64,000 bases of DNA from Bergeyella zoohelcum ATCC 43767. GTDB taxonomy: Bacteria; Bacteroidota; Bacteroidia; Flavobacteriales; Weeksellaceae. Under the pieces are notes generated by a model, which was given only the letters and a program-made list of their open reading frames with translations, was not told where the DNA came from and made no database searches. Both the position numbers and the translations under genes were made by a program. This document shows, one piece after another, positions 10,938 to 19,450 of the stretch. Position 1 is the stretch's first letter, and each line of letters opens with the position of its first letter. The stretch is taken from positions 1,399,673-1,463,672 of the forward strand of contig NZ_JH932293.1 in NCBI RefSeq assembly GCF_000301075.1, given 5' to 3'.

Positions 10938-11049
10938 GAATGTTAATGATTCTTAATTCACAAATTTAAGTATTTCCTATCAAAAAAGAGATAAAAAGTC
11001 AATACAAGTTCAAAATTAAAATCCTTCTTTCCAGAGTTTACGCTGTAAG

Positions 11050-11376
11050 ACTTACAGCATCAGTAGGCGTGTGATAGAAGCCTTGCAGGAGCTGCAGCAA
11101 AAAGGGAGAATAGGTGAAGTAACTCTGCTGATCTCGGATTCTATGATAAAACGGAATCCCGTTGCCATAGATGTACTAGAGGGCGTAGCAAAACATAATG
11201 CTAATTTCAAGGTGAAATACTTTTGGAATCATAGCAAAGTGTGCCTGATAAAAGCGGGGGATTTTCACCTTGTTTTGGAAGGTTCTGGGAACTGGAGCGA
11301 AAACGCTCAGCTGGAACAGTATGTTCTTGCCAATTCAGAAGCCGTGTTTAACTTCAGAAAAACGATATTCGAATGA
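11050..11376 (+). pseudogene. PLD-like protein, C-terminal fragment
   Basis: The frame gives the last two thirds of the PLD-like protein encoded at 44149-44733: RRVIEALQELQQKGRIGEV, the HSKVCLIKAGD motif and GSGNWSENAQ. I count about a dozen mismatches in 355 aligned bases, so it is about 97% identical to the prophage B copy. The N-terminal third and any start region are absent. An internal ATG at 11071 exists but would give a protein lacking the first strand elements, so it is treated as a remnant. Confidence 0.8.
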
Positions 11377-12614
11377 TAGAAATCTTAAAAATGTTCGCAC
11401 TGGTATTGCATTTAGATCGCTCAAAGGGGGAATCAAAATCCAAAAGTGTTACTCTTTCAGTAGATAGTTCTACGGTAAATATTTCTGCACCGTATTGGCT
11501 TACAGTAGAGGCTGTTGGTGGAAATCAAATTGAAGTAATTACGGCTAATTCTGCTACGCTTTTACCAGGTATATACACTGGGGAAGTGATTATTTCTGAT
11601 AGTGTAAATCAAGTTATTGTTAATATGATTATCAATGTTATAGATGCAGAAATTGTTAACGAATTGGAAGAATATAATTTTTGTCTAGACGCAAAGAAAA
11701 TCTATTTCAAACAATATCATCCGAATCTAAAATACAAGCGGGTAAAAATAAATGGCACACAGTATATTTCCAATGAAGAACATCATATACAGCAAATCTA
11801 TGACCTAATATATTTTAATGGAGAGACCAATATAGATATAGGAGAAAAAGTACAACAATTTATAGAGCCCTTTAAAGAGATTTTACTTGATATGGCTTTG
11901 AAGAAACATATTATGAAGCCTATATCCATTCAAATAGATATAGCAAATTTAAATGATAAGTTTGAGGAACTTCATCAGAAAAGTTTGGGAACTTTTTATT
12001 TCTATCCAGGGGAAAAACCTAAAGCTTATCCCTTACTTACTAATCATCGTATTCGTAAGCGTGTGAATTTATCTAAAATGCTTATATCCTACATTGAAGG
12101 GGTTGCTGTCCCTAATACTTGGGGAATACTCAAGTCAATCAATAATGGTGCGGCATATGATATAAGTTGCCTCATTCTTACCGAATACAATCTAAATTTT
12201 CCCAAAGTTTTTAACTTTGGAACAATGAAGGTGATTTCTTTTCCAGCTCCTCAAAATGCTTTTCATATTCAGTGGCTGAATCAAAACTTAGTGCCAGAAT
12301 GGGCCACTTTTACTGGTGAGTTTAAAATTAAAACTGCCTATCATCATACTATAAGCAAAAGTGTTTTTACCAATAAAAAGAAGAAGTACGATTCGGAAAA
12401 AGAAAAATCCTTATCAATCAATACAGGTTTTATTCTGAAAGCAGAAATTCCTATGATAGAAGAAATGATGTCTAGCTCTATTGTTTATATAGAAATGGAT
12501 GATAGGTTATTAAAATGTATCCCTAATGGGGAAAAATTAGATGGCGAAGATAGTACAAATCAGCTTGTTACTTTTGAACTTGAATTTTTAATCATCAGCG
12601 AGATATGGAAGTAA
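11373..12614 (+). CDS. Chimeric tail protein with BACON-like domain (deletion fusion)
   Basis: The 413-residue reading frame is a product of the deletion. Its first 12 residues (MIEILKMFALVL) are the start of the small membrane protein found at 44730 in prophage B; from residue 13 (HLDRSKGESKSKS) it continues as the tail protein found at 59686, lacking about the first 125 residues of that protein. Residues 15-90 form a BACON-like beta-sandwich (WLTVEAVGGNQIEVIT, IYTGEVIISDSVNQV), then about 320 residues of tail protein shared with the B homologue. It inherits the start and translational coupling of the membrane gene (ATGA overlap at 11373). Whether it is made or works is unknown. Confidence 0.72.
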   Translation: MIEILKMFALVLHLDRSKGESKSKSVTLSVDSSTVNISAPYWLTVEAVGGNQIEVITANSATLLPGIYTGEVIISDSVNQVIVNMIINVIDAEIVNELEEYNFCLDAKKIYFKQYHPNLKYKRVKINGTQYISNEEHHIQQIYDLIYFNGETNIDIGEKVQQFIEPFKEILLDMALKKHIMKPISIQIDIANLNDKFEELHQKSLGTFYFYPGEKPKAYPLLTNHRIRKRVNLSKMLISYIEGVAVPNTWGILKSINNGAAYDISCLILTEYNLNFPKVFNFGTMKVISFPAPQNAFHIQWLNQNLVPEWATFTGEFKIKTAYHHTISKSVFTNKKKKYDSEKEKSLSINTGFILKAEIPMIEEMMSSSIVYIEMDDRLLKCIPNGEKLDGEDSTNQLVTFELEFLIISEIWK

Positions 12615-14509
12615 AATTTTTCACAGAAAAAGGAGTGATGGATTTATCCTCACAAAAAATCTCTTTTCAAGAAGGTAACTCAAAACTAAATGATAAACAA
12701 TTAACGAAATTTACTTTTCCGTTTGAAATCTATGTAGATGAAGAATTTACCCATACCTTTGGTGATTATGTAAGCCATGAAGTTTGGGATATTCCCAAAG
12801 TTATCGAAGGGAAATTACTCTTTGAAAATAGAATTCATGATGCAAAACTTGAAATAATGAGTATAGAAGGCAAATTTCTTACGGGCCAAATAGATTTTGG
12901 CTTTGAGGAAATTCCTAATCACGATAAAAAGCTATCAGAATTACCATTGGAAGTTATAGAAGTGGCTAATATATATGAATATGCTGCAGTAGTTTGTTCT
13001 AAAAAATATCCAGAAACTAACTTTAATTTTCCGAGGATCCACACAAAAAAATATAAACCAAGTGAAGTAATGTGGGATGCTTTCGAGGGGTACTATAACC
13101 ATGCTAAAAATGTAAACGGTCAATTAAAATTTGCAGAGAATGTATATCCTACAGAACAAAACGGTTGGACTATTGATAATGTAAACATTGTTCATCCCTG
13201 TCCCCATATTTTGTATTTACTGAAAACGGGTTTTGAAGACGCTGGATATGAGCTACAAGGAGATATTTTACAGGATAAAAATTTACAAGATAAATGGGTT
13301 TTCTCTGGAGGGCAATATTTCAAAAATCAATGGATATTAAATAAAGAAGTACTGAGAGTGAATAAAAACCAGTATAAAAGAAGAAATATAATAAAAAATC
13401 CCCCGAAAACCTATGGAGAATATGAATACGAAGCAGTATTTACTGTTGAGAAAGCGGATCAGTATAGACTGGATTTTCATTTTACCGCTTCTCAGCCTAC
13501 ATGGGTAGCCCCTCGTATTGTCTATTTAAAAATAGAAGTTAATGGGGTGGTAACGGTGATTCCTACTAACAACGAATATGATTTTTTTAAATCTCACTTT
13601 CTGATCATTCAAAATGCAAATACTGAAGTAAAAGTTTCCTTTAGGTATGATATGGAATTAAGAAGTGGAACTGTGGGCGGTTTTCATGGAAGCGGCTCGG
13701 GAACAGATCCTGTAATCCCTGAAATTCTTCTTGCTCATCTTCGTTCTCAGTCTGCTCAAGAGAATGATAGTAATGAAAATGCAGAAGAATATAAAGTAGT
13801 AGTCAATGAAAACAAGATTGACTTAACTAGGGCTGTTCCCAATCTTACTTTTAATGAATTTGTTAATATTATTCAAAATTGGTTTAACTACGATGTACAG
13901 ATATTAGGGCGTACTGTTTATATGAATAAAATAGGTTTTGAAGCTCCTCCAGAGCCTAAGGATTTTAGAGCCTATGAGGTAAAATCTCCTAAGAGAACTC
14001 TAAAAAATGAAAAATCCTTCTTTTTAAAATTCATGGATTTAGATGATGGATATAAGCTAGATGCCGTCTATTATGATAAGAATGGAATGAAACTAAATGG
14101 TGTTCCAGGAAAAACAACATCTACTATAGAAATTAATGGTTATGTAATGCCTATAGCTAAGGCAAAAGAAAACCATACGCCTACCGCTCAAGTTAAAAAA
14201 GATTCGGATACGATTTTATCTTTAGTTCATTATGAAGGCTTAATAAATGGTATGAATGATGCTCTCAATCCTCCAGGTTGTACTTTTCCTTTATTATTTG
14301 AAACGAATTGGGAAAAATGGCTAAGTACTAGAATAAATAGTGATGAATATCAATGGAGTTTTACAGCTGACATAGCAAGATTTAGCCATTTTAAGGTAAC
14401 AGATTATTTGTATTGTTATTCTAAAAAACATATTATTAAAACAATCAATAAAGACAAAATAAGTAGTAACACTTATGAAGTGGAAATCACTACCGAAACT
14501 GTTTTATAA
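12605..14509 (+). CDS. Phage tail protein, homologue of 61245-63149
   Basis: The 634-residue protein has exactly the same length as the tail protein at 61245 in prophage B and is homologous throughout. The best conserved block is around residues 350-390 (YDMELRSGTVGGFHGSGSG, TDPVIPEIL, AHLRSQSAQ). Other shared parts are WVFSGGQYFKNQWILNKEVL and a C-terminal YLYCYSKKHIIK. It starts ten bases inside the preceding gene. The place after the tape-measure/distal-tail genes and before the integrase suggests a baseplate or tail-tip structural protein; I cannot give a more exact role. Confidence 0.75.
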   Translation: MEVKFFTEKGVMDLSSQKISFQEGNSKLNDKQLTKFTFPFEIYVDEEFTHTFGDYVSHEVWDIPKVIEGKLLFENRIHDAKLEIMSIEGKFLTGQIDFGFEEIPNHDKKLSELPLEVIEVANIYEYAAVVCSKKYPETNFNFPRIHTKKYKPSEVMWDAFEGYYNHAKNVNGQLKFAENVYPTEQNGWTIDNVNIVHPCPHILYLLKTGFEDAGYELQGDILQDKNLQDKWVFSGGQYFKNQWILNKEVLRVNKNQYKRRNIIKNPPKTYGEYEYEAVFTVEKADQYRLDFHFTASQPTWVAPRIVYLKIEVNGVVTVIPTNNEYDFFKSHFLIIQNANTEVKVSFRYDMELRSGTVGGFHGSGSGTDPVIPEILLAHLRSQSAQENDSNENAEEYKVVVNENKIDLTRAVPNLTFNEFVNIIQNWFNYDVQILGRTVYMNKIGFEAPPEPKDFRAYEVKSPKRTLKNEKSFFLKFMDLDDGYKLDAVYYDKNGMKLNGVPGKTTSTIEINGYVMPIAKAKENHTPTAQVKKDSDTILSLVHYEGLINGMNDALNPPGCTFPLLFETNWEKWLSTRINSDEYQWSFTADIARFSHFKVTDYLYCYSKKHIIKTINKDKISSNTYEVEITTETVL

Positions 14510-14515
14510 AAAACA

Positions 14516-14554
14516 AAAACCTCTCAAAGGCAATCATTGCCTTTGAGAGGTTTT
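14516..14554. terminator. Bidirectional terminator, long perfect hairpin
   Basis: AAAACCTCTCAAAGGCAAT (from 14516) is followed by its reverse complement ending TTTT at 14554, so both strands get a T run after the stem. It lies between the convergent tail gene and integrase and overlaps the integrase stop codon. The same place in prophage B holds an unrelated palindrome. Confidence 0.88.
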
Positions 14555-15668
14555 AATCGTCTAGTAAAGTCATTGTTTTTACCGTATCAGATTCTACGAT
14601 ATGGACATAAATCATGGTGGTTTTTATGTCCGAATGTGCTAATAAAATCTGTAAATTTTCAACTTTTCCTCCCTTTCGTAAATAATTAGTTGCAAAAGTG
14701 TGTCTAGCAACATGACATGTAATATGCTTTTTAATTCCTAAAAAAACTGCAATTTCTTTAATAGTTTCATTGATAGTCTTAGGTGTAATTTTTTCAATAA
14801 AAAGGCTTTCATCGTATGCAAGTATTTGTTTACATGTTTCATTGGTCATCAATATTTGTTGTTTTTTAGATTTTTGATTCCAAAAATTAAAAAAGCTTTC
14901 ATCAAGCTGTTCTCTCTTTATTTTTAGTAAGTCATTGATTCTAAGTCCTGTCATACAATTAAATAAAAAATATCCTAATGTTTTTTTGTGACTATCTTTA
15001 ATGAACTTAGAAAAATAATACTCTTTCATTATCTCTACTTCAGATAAAGAAAGGTTAGTTCTGTGAGAACGATGCTGTCTGATTTTTATTTGCTCTATAT
15101 CAATATTAAGAATAATACCCCTTTTTTTAGCTAATTTAATGTAGTGTTTAATGACTTTTATATTACTATCAATAGTAACTTCTTGGTTTCCTAATTGATT
15201 TGCTAAGTACCGTCTATATTTAGCAATAAATGCCTCATTTACATCAGCAAATAATAAATTCGGTCTATAAGATTTCAGTTTTTTTAATACAGAGTTGTGA
15301 TTCTTCAGAGAATTTTCTTCCATTGATTTAAGGCTCATTTCATACTCCATGAAAGCAATAAAATCCACTGTTAAATCTGGTCGTTGAAGTAATTCCGCAC
15401 ATTTATCTACTGTAAGTATCTGATTGCTCAGTCTGAATTGAATTTCAATTTTATTTATTTTTGCTTCTATATCACGAAGAAGTAAATTATAATCCACAGC
15501 ATTTTCAAATGATTTATGTACTTCTTGCTTATTCTTATTCCAATATTTTTTATGAACGAAAATTTTTAAAGGAATCTTTTTCCTTTGTTGATGAATGTAA
15601 AGATTGAGATAAATTTGGGATTTTCCATTTTTATCTTGATAATCCTTCAAGAAAAATGAATGTTTCAT
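14553..15668 (-). CDS. int: Phage integrase, tyrosine recombinase (prophage A)
   Basis: The protein has an arm-binding N-terminus (HSFFLKDYQDKNGKSQIYLN), a SAM-like core-binding domain (FIAFMEYEMSLKSMEEN) and a complete catalytic domain: Arg in MTGLRINDLL, HxxR in CHVARHTFATNYL, His/Trp position in LLAHSDIKT and Tyr in MIYVHIVES. The start MKHSFFLKD at 15668 (371 residues) fits other Bacteroidota integrases; an ATG 21 codons upstream (15731) adds a non-typical tail. It is closely related to the integrase at the right end of prophage B, which suggests the same attachment specificity. Confidence 0.9.
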   Translation of the reverse strand: MKHSFFLKDYQDKNGKSQIYLNLYIHQQRKKIPLKIFVHKKYWNKNKQEVHKSFENAVDYNLLLRDIEAKINKIEIQFRLSNQILTVDKCAELLQRPDLTVDFIAFMEYEMSLKSMEENSLKNHNSVLKKLKSYRPNLLFADVNEAFIAKYRRYLANQLGNQEVTIDSNIKVIKHYIKLAKKRGIILNIDIEQIKIRQHRSHRTNLSLSEVEIMKEYYFSKFIKDSHKKTLGYFLFNCMTGLRINDLLKIKREQLDESFFNFWNQKSKKQQILMTNETCKQILAYDESLFIEKITPKTINETIKEIAVFLGIKKHITCHVARHTFATNYLRKGGKVENLQILLAHSDIKTTMIYVHIVESDTVKTMTLLDD

Positions 15669-15731
15669 ACTAGCAAAATTTGATTTAGCACTATGAAACT
15701 CCTGAAAATTTAAGTTGTAAAATTGCTCCAT

Positions 15732-16031
15732 ACCGATTAAAAAAAATTATAACCGGCAGACTTCTGTCCCACATTTTTATTTATGGGACAGGACTTGGGA
15801 CAAAATTGCAAATTTCTACAATAAGAGATATTTTAGAAAGGTGAAATTTTTAAACCCTAAACCCTTAATATTCTTTAACTTAAAAAGACAAATGAGGATT
15901 TATACTATATAAATCCTCACTCAGTCTGTGAACGCGGGAGGAGTATTTTACTCTTTTTTATTTGTTCATTATATATTGATAATTAGTCTTATATGAGAAA
16001 CTGTCAAAAACTGAGTGACAAAATTGAGACA
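15732..16031. other. Junction between prophages A and B, candidate attachment region
   Basis: No gene is seen. In a circular phage genome this place, between the integrase 5' side and the repressor 3' side, is where attP is expected. It contains TGTCCCA (15764-15770) with TGGGACA (15784-15790) and a second TGGGACA (15796-15802), which could be integrase arm sites, and a 12-base perfect stem TGAGGATTTATA / TATAAATCCTCA (15893-15904 and 15908-15919, loop CTA). The core cannot be set because the right attachment site lies outside the window. Confidence 0.4.
15941..15959 (+). terminator. Small terminator hairpin
   Basis: GAGTA (15941-15945) pairs with TACTC (15949-15953) and is followed by six T. 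The stem is short, so the call is weak. Confidence 0.4.
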
Positions 16032-16466
16032 TTATAGCCCGATTAGTTGTTTTAAATGATTCAATCTTTCTGTTTGGTGTTTCATTATTTTATAAGTAGA
16101 TTCCGTTATTTGTTCTATTTCTTTTTGAGTTTGGTATAATAGAGTAAATTCACTTTTTATATTTTCAATTCTTTTTAATGTGGTTTCTGAAGAATAATTG
16201 AATAATGGTTCGTTTAAAATATTTTCTGTAAAAAAATCTTTTCGCTCTGTAATTTCATTTTCAGTTAAAGTATTAATATCTACTTTATACTTCTCACAGA
16301 ACATTCGAACTTTTTCCTCTGGTAATTTAACCCTCCCACTAAGTATTTCAGTGAGATTATTGTTGGATTTATATCCCATTGCGTTAGCAACCTGTCCTTT
16401 TGTAGCAATTTTTTTCTTCTTAAGATCCTCTACTAACGCTTTGAATTTCTTTAGATTTATTTCCAT
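16032..16466 (-). CDS. Phage repressor, helix-turn-helix
   Basis: The 144-residue protein has an N-terminal HTH of the XRE/CI type, KKKIATKGQVANAMGYKSNN with recognition-helix segment NLTEILSGRVKL, and a C-terminal helical, charged part ending in NHLKQLIGL-type sequence, likely for dimerisation. No peptidase motif of the LexA type is seen, so induction would not be by RecA-stimulated self-cleavage. The start MEINLKKFK at 16466 is chosen because the nine codons upstream lie over operator-like repeats. It diverges from the small gene at 16608 across a repeat-rich control region, the usual layout of a lysogeny switch. Confidence 0.78.
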   Translation of the reverse strand: MEINLKKFKALVEDLKKKKIATKGQVANAMGYKSNNNLTEILSGRVKLPEEKVRMFCEKYKVDINTLTENEITERKDFFTENILNEPLFNYSSETTLKRIENIKSEFTLLYQTQKEIEQITESTYKIMKHQTERLNHLKQLIGL

Positions 16467-16478
16467 GATATTGTTTTT

Positions 16479-16575
16479 ACAGAAAATTTTCACAAAAATT
16501 TCTGTAAAAATTTTGTTTTCACAGAAAAATCTGTAACTTTGTCAGGTCACTCTGTAATAATACAATGTAATTACA
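16479..16575. promoter_or_regulatory. Lysogeny switch: divergent promoters with repeated operators
   Basis: For the rightward gene, TTTG (16512-16515) and TAACTTTG (16534-16541) match the -33 and -7 boxes at 18-base spacing. The perfect inverted repeat ACAGAAAAATCTGT (16521-16534) lies in the spacer. A second pair of the same half-sites, ACAGA (16479-16483) and TCTGT (16501-16505), lies toward the repressor gene, and a further TCTGT at 16551. A different palindrome, TGTAATTACA, is at 16566-16575. The geometry fits repressor sites over both promoters. Confidence 0.65.
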
Positions 16576-16607
16576 AAATGTAATGACAAATATAAATAAT
16601 TTTTATT

Positions 16608-16853
16608 ATGAAATTAGATAAAAAAATCCTACATAAGATTATTTCTGACTCTGACTTTAGTCGGAAGTTATCAGAAATTTTAGGAATAAAGCAGAATAGC
16701 GTAGAGCGTTCTGCTAAAAGAGCATTAAGTGGAAATTCCAAACCTTTTTCACTAATGCAGCCTGTAGCCATTAATTTTTATAAAGAAAATGGCTTTAATG
16801 AAGAAGATATCGTTGGTCAAGAATCAGATGATTCTATAAAATCTACCTCATAG
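16608..16853 (+). CDS. Small DNA-binding protein, Cro-like candidate
   Basis: The 81-residue protein is the first rightward gene after the operators. DFSRKLSEILGIKQNSVERS has the spacing of a helix-turn-helix, with EILGIKQNSV as turn and recognition helix. The C-terminus is acidic (NGFNEEDIVGQESDD). Position opposite the repressor and size suggest a Cro-type or early regulator. The function is inferred from place and fold only. Confidence 0.65.
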   Translation: MKLDKKILHKIISDSDFSRKLSEILGIKQNSVERSAKRALSGNSKPFSLMQPVAINFYKENGFNEEDIVGQESDDSIKSTS

Positions 16854-16893
16854 ATTTTATAGGTCGTCTGGTTTTTTTAAAAATATATTCAAT

Positions 16894-17226
16894 ATGGAAA
16901 AACTCCCCTTGAAATTGAACATTTCGGAGATGATAGAAAATATTAATCATCTATCTGAAATAAAATCTATTAAGTTGTTAAAAAATCTATTCCAGTATAA
17001 GAAAGAAGGAATAATTACGGCTTCTGATTTAATAAGAATAGGTATGGGATATAAAGTGTCCATTGGAGAATTAACTATACAGTTACTCAGCATCGATGAT
17101 GAAGATAAACTGATAAAATTCTGTGAATTTATTAGTGATTTGAGCCGTTTTGGGTTTATAGAAAATATTTTCTTACTGAGGAAAATAGCAAACCAAAGAT
17201 TAAAAAAAATATATGAAGAAAAATAA
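16894..17226 (+). CDS. Early phage protein of unknown function
   Basis: The 110-residue protein is mostly predicted helix (ENINHLSEIKSIKLLKNLF, LRKIANQRLKKIYEE) with no metal or nucleotide motif. I do not recognise it. It follows the Cro-like gene by 40 bases and lies before the SSB-tail fragment, so it belongs to the early rightward transcript. Confidence 0.65.
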   Translation: MEKLPLKLNISEMIENINHLSEIKSIKLLKNLFQYKKEGIITASDLIRIGMGYKVSIGELTIQLLSIDDEDKLIKFCEFISDLSRFGFIENIFLLRKIANQRLKKIYEEK

Positions 17227-17248
17227 AAAATAAAGTGGCGTAAGGTTA

Positions 17249-17443
17249 GTCAATATTAATATTTGGGTGAATGACAAGCCCGATGACTACGACAACGATG
17301 CTTCTATCCAAGTGCAGCTGAAAGAAGAATTTATAAAAGCAGGGGAAAAGAACCCCTACATTGGAAATCTCAAGAAGCATACGCCAAAAATCACAGAAGC
17401 AAAAGCTGAGGATTTTGAAGAAGATGATGATTTGCCTTTTTGA
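17249..17443 (+). pseudogene. SSB-like protein, C-terminal fragment with DDDLPF tip
   Basis: The frame reads NINIWVNDKPDDYDNDASIQ and ends EDFEEDDDLPF. The last part is the acidic tip that single-stranded DNA-binding proteins use to hold partner proteins. Phages of Bacteroidota carry SSB-like proteins with a WVNDxPD...NDASI segment; here about the first half is missing and a stop precedes the frame at 17231, without an ATG. It is therefore a remnant. Its last 50 bases are repeated at 19703-19755, after the recombinase/methyltransferase module. Confidence 0.65.
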
Positions 17444-17461
17444 AAAATGTGTAACTGTATT
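17393..17461 (+). repeat. Left direct repeat of SSB tail, flanking module
   Basis: It begins ACAGAAGCAAAAGCTGAGG, runs through the codons for EEDDDLPF and its stop, and ends ATGTGTAACTGTATT. The right copy at 19703-19781 is about 90% identical apart from an 11-base A-rich gap after the stop. The pair encloses the recombinase, methyltransferase and two small genes. Confidence 0.75.
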
Positions 17462-17465
17462 AAAT

Positions 17466-18308
17466 ATGAAAGTAAAAGACATCAAATATACTATAACAGA
17501 AGAAGATTTAAAGTCTTTTGAAAAATATCTTGCTTCTCAAGAGAAAAGCAAAAACACAATTGAGGTTTATCTCTATAGTGTCAAGTTATTTTGTGAAAAA
17601 TTTGGAACTATTACAAAAAACACCTTAATGGCATATAAAGCCTATTTAACGGAAAATAAAGGAGCAAGTACGGTTAATCTTAGATTACAGGCGATTAATA
17701 GTTTTTTAATATTCAAGGACTTTGACCCAAGGTTAAAGGTAAAGTTTGTAAAGGTTCAACAGAAGTCTTTTTTAGAGAATGTAATTTCCATCTCGGATTA
17801 CAATTTCCTTAAAAACAGACTTAAGGAAGATAATAAAATGAAAGACTACTTTATGATATGGTGTTTGGGGGCAACAGGGGCAAGGGTTTCAGAATTAATT
17901 CAGTTGAAAACTGAAAATTTTGAAGATGGCTATCTAGATGTTATCTCTAAGGGCGACAAGTACAGGAGACTATGGCTTCCTAAAACACTTTGTAAAGAAA
18001 TTAGAAAATGGATTAAAGAGAACGGTATTAGAGGATATGTTTTTCAGAATAAATTTGGCGAACGAATTACTACGAGAGGGATTGCAGGACAGCTCAAACA
18101 TTTTGCTAAAAAATACGGGTTAAACCCCAAGGTGGTTTATCCTCACTCGTTCCGTCACATGTTCGCTAAAGAATTCCTTAAAAAACTGAATGATATAGTT
18201 TTTTTGGCAGATCTTATGGGGCATGATAAACTTGAAACCACGAGAATTTACCTCAGGAAAACAGCTGAAGAACAAAGAGCTTTGATTGACAAAATAATAA
18301 AATGGTAA
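17466..18308 (+). CDS. Tyrosine recombinase, XerC/D-like, in the early region
   Basis: This 280-residue protein has a SAM-like N-terminal domain (KSFEKYLASQEKSKNTIEVY) and a catalytic domain with Arg in GATGARVSEL, Lys near SKGDKYRRLWLP, HxxR in PHSFRHMFAKEF, His in LMGHDKLET and Tyr in RIYLRKTA. There is no arm-binding domain, so it resembles Xer-type or integron-like enzymes more than the phage integrase at 63180. The start MKVKDIKYT at 17466 lies right after the left SSB-tail repeat. It probably moves the module in which it sits, or resolves phage dimers. Confidence 0.88.
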   Translation: MKVKDIKYTITEEDLKSFEKYLASQEKSKNTIEVYLYSVKLFCEKFGTITKNTLMAYKAYLTENKGASTVNLRLQAINSFLIFKDFDPRLKVKFVKVQQKSFLENVISISDYNFLKNRLKEDNKMKDYFMIWCLGATGARVSELIQLKTENFEDGYLDVISKGDKYRRLWLPKTLCKEIRKWIKENGIRGYVFQNKFGERITTRGIAGQLKHFAKKYGLNPKVVYPHSFRHMFAKEFLKKLNDIVFLADLMGHDKLETTRIYLRKTAEEQRALIDKIIKW

Positions 18309-18311
18309 TCA

Positions 18312-19046
18312 ATGAAACTCACCAAGAAACAAGCAACACTTCATAATGAGGCAGAAGTTCTTTTGAAGAAAGAAAGGCTTACTGAAGACGATAAATACTT
18401 CATAATGGAGCACTGGCACGAAGCAGCAACCAATGTTAATTCCATAGCTGGAGCATTTTTTACGCCCCTGCAATTGGCAATGGACTTTGCTAACTGCTGT
18501 ATTCCTGAAGGTGCTAAAGTTATAGACTTATGTGCAGGGATTGGAAAGTTGGCGTTTTTCGCTCATCATTTTAAAAAGTGTAGTGTTACCTGCGTTGAGC
18601 TTAATCCTGATTATGTTAGGGTTGGAAGGAAGATTCTTCCAGAAGCCGAATGGTTAAATGCTTCTATTACAGATGGAGCAATATTAGAATTATCAGATTT
18701 TGACATAGCTATATCTAACCCACCTTTTGGATTAATAAAAACAGCTTCAAACAAAACTTGTAAAAGATACACAGGTTCTGAATTTGAGTTTATCACGATG
18801 GATATTGCCTCTCAAGTAGCACAGCTTGGAACATTCATTGTGCCACAAAAAAGCACACCATTTAAGTTTTCACAAAACACCCATTATGAAAGGGTTAAAC
18901 CTGTGGCTAAGTTGGATAAATTCTTAAAAGAAACAGGGTTTGAAATGGAGATTAATGCCTGTATAGATACAGCTTGTTATCTGAATGACTGGAATGGCGT
19001 ATCTCCTCTTTGCGAAGTGATAGAAATAGATTTCAGAGGTAAATGA
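18312..19046 (+). CDS. DNA adenine methyltransferase, N6-type
   Basis: The 244-residue protein has the SAM motif IDLCAGIGKLAFFAHHF near residue 74, an acidic strand end VELNPDYV, and the catalytic motif SNPPFG near 136 of N6-adenine methyltransferases. FFTPLQLAMDFAN before motif I is typical of type I-like and phage stand-alone enzymes. No target recognition domain is evident and no restriction partner lies nearby. It starts four bases after the recombinase stop and overlaps the next gene by four bases, so it is part of a compact module. A role in protecting phage DNA from host restriction is likely. Confidence 0.85.
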   Translation: MKLTKKQATLHNEAEVLLKKERLTEDDKYFIMEHWHEAATNVNSIAGAFFTPLQLAMDFANCCIPEGAKVIDLCAGIGKLAFFAHHFKKCSVTCVELNPDYVRVGRKILPEAEWLNASITDGAILELSDFDIAISNPPFGLIKTASNKTCKRYTGSEFEFITMDIASQVAQLGTFIVPQKSTPFKFSQNTHYERVKPVAKLDKFLKETGFEMEINACIDTACYLNDWNGVSPLCEVIEIDFRGK

Positions 19047-19450
19047 AGCAAAAAAAATGTCCTATCTGCAATGAAGTCAAAAGTATAGAATCTTTTGACC
19101 GATATTTTTCCAAAGAACGGCAAAAATATAGACCCCAAAATTATTGCAAATCTTGCATGAGGATTGAGGCTAATAGACGAGCTAAAGCGTATTATCAGAA
19201 AAATAAACAAAAAGTGCTGACATACGCCAAGGCTTATAGAGAGAGAAACAAACAGGTTTTAACTGAAAAATCAAAGCTAAAGAAAAGAAAGTATAGGACC
19301 ATTCTGAAAGATTGTTATGTAAGAACATTGATTAAGAATAGAGATAATTATGAAAATATACTTTCTGAACCTAAAATGATTGAACTATATAAGGCTAACA
19401 TTTTATTACAAAGAATTAAGAGAAAAATAAATAAATATGGCAAGAAATAA
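19043..19450 (+). CDS. Zinc-finger phage protein, HNH-nuclease-like N-terminus
   Basis: The 135-residue protein begins with CPICNEVKSIESFDRYF and YCKSCMR, two CxxC pairs that form a zinc site like those in phage HNH endonucleases and relatives. The rest is basic and helical (RRAKAYYQKNKQKVLTYAK). No His-Asn-His catalytic set is found, so it is probably a DNA-binding relative without nuclease activity, or a nuclease whose core I cannot see. The start overlaps the methyltransferase stop by four bases. Confidence 0.68.
   Translation: MKQKKCPICNEVKSIESFDRYFSKERQKYRPQNYCKSCMRIEANRRAKAYYQKNKQKVLTYAKAYRERNKQVLTEKSKLKKRKYRTILKDCYVRTLIKNRDNYENILSEPKMIELYKANILLQRIKRKINKYGKK

Larger units (their letters stand above)
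11050..15731 (+). mobile_element. Prophage remnant A: tail genes plus integrase
   Basis: The block consists of the end of a PLD-like gene, a chimeric tail gene, a second tail gene and an intact integrase. Each has a homologue in prophage B (44.4-44.8 kb, 60.0-63.1 kb and 63.2 kb on). Relative to B about 15 kb between the PLD-like/membrane genes and the BACON-containing tail gene is missing, and everything left of the PLD-like gene is missing too. The left edge falls inside a short palindrome, GCTGTAAG-A-CTTACAGC at 11042-11058. Confidence 0.8.

Noticed and set aside
10938-11049. tRNA gene as prophage attachment site
   Set aside because: No cloverleaf or CCA end could be found between the MoxR gene and remnant A, nor in 15,732-16,031.
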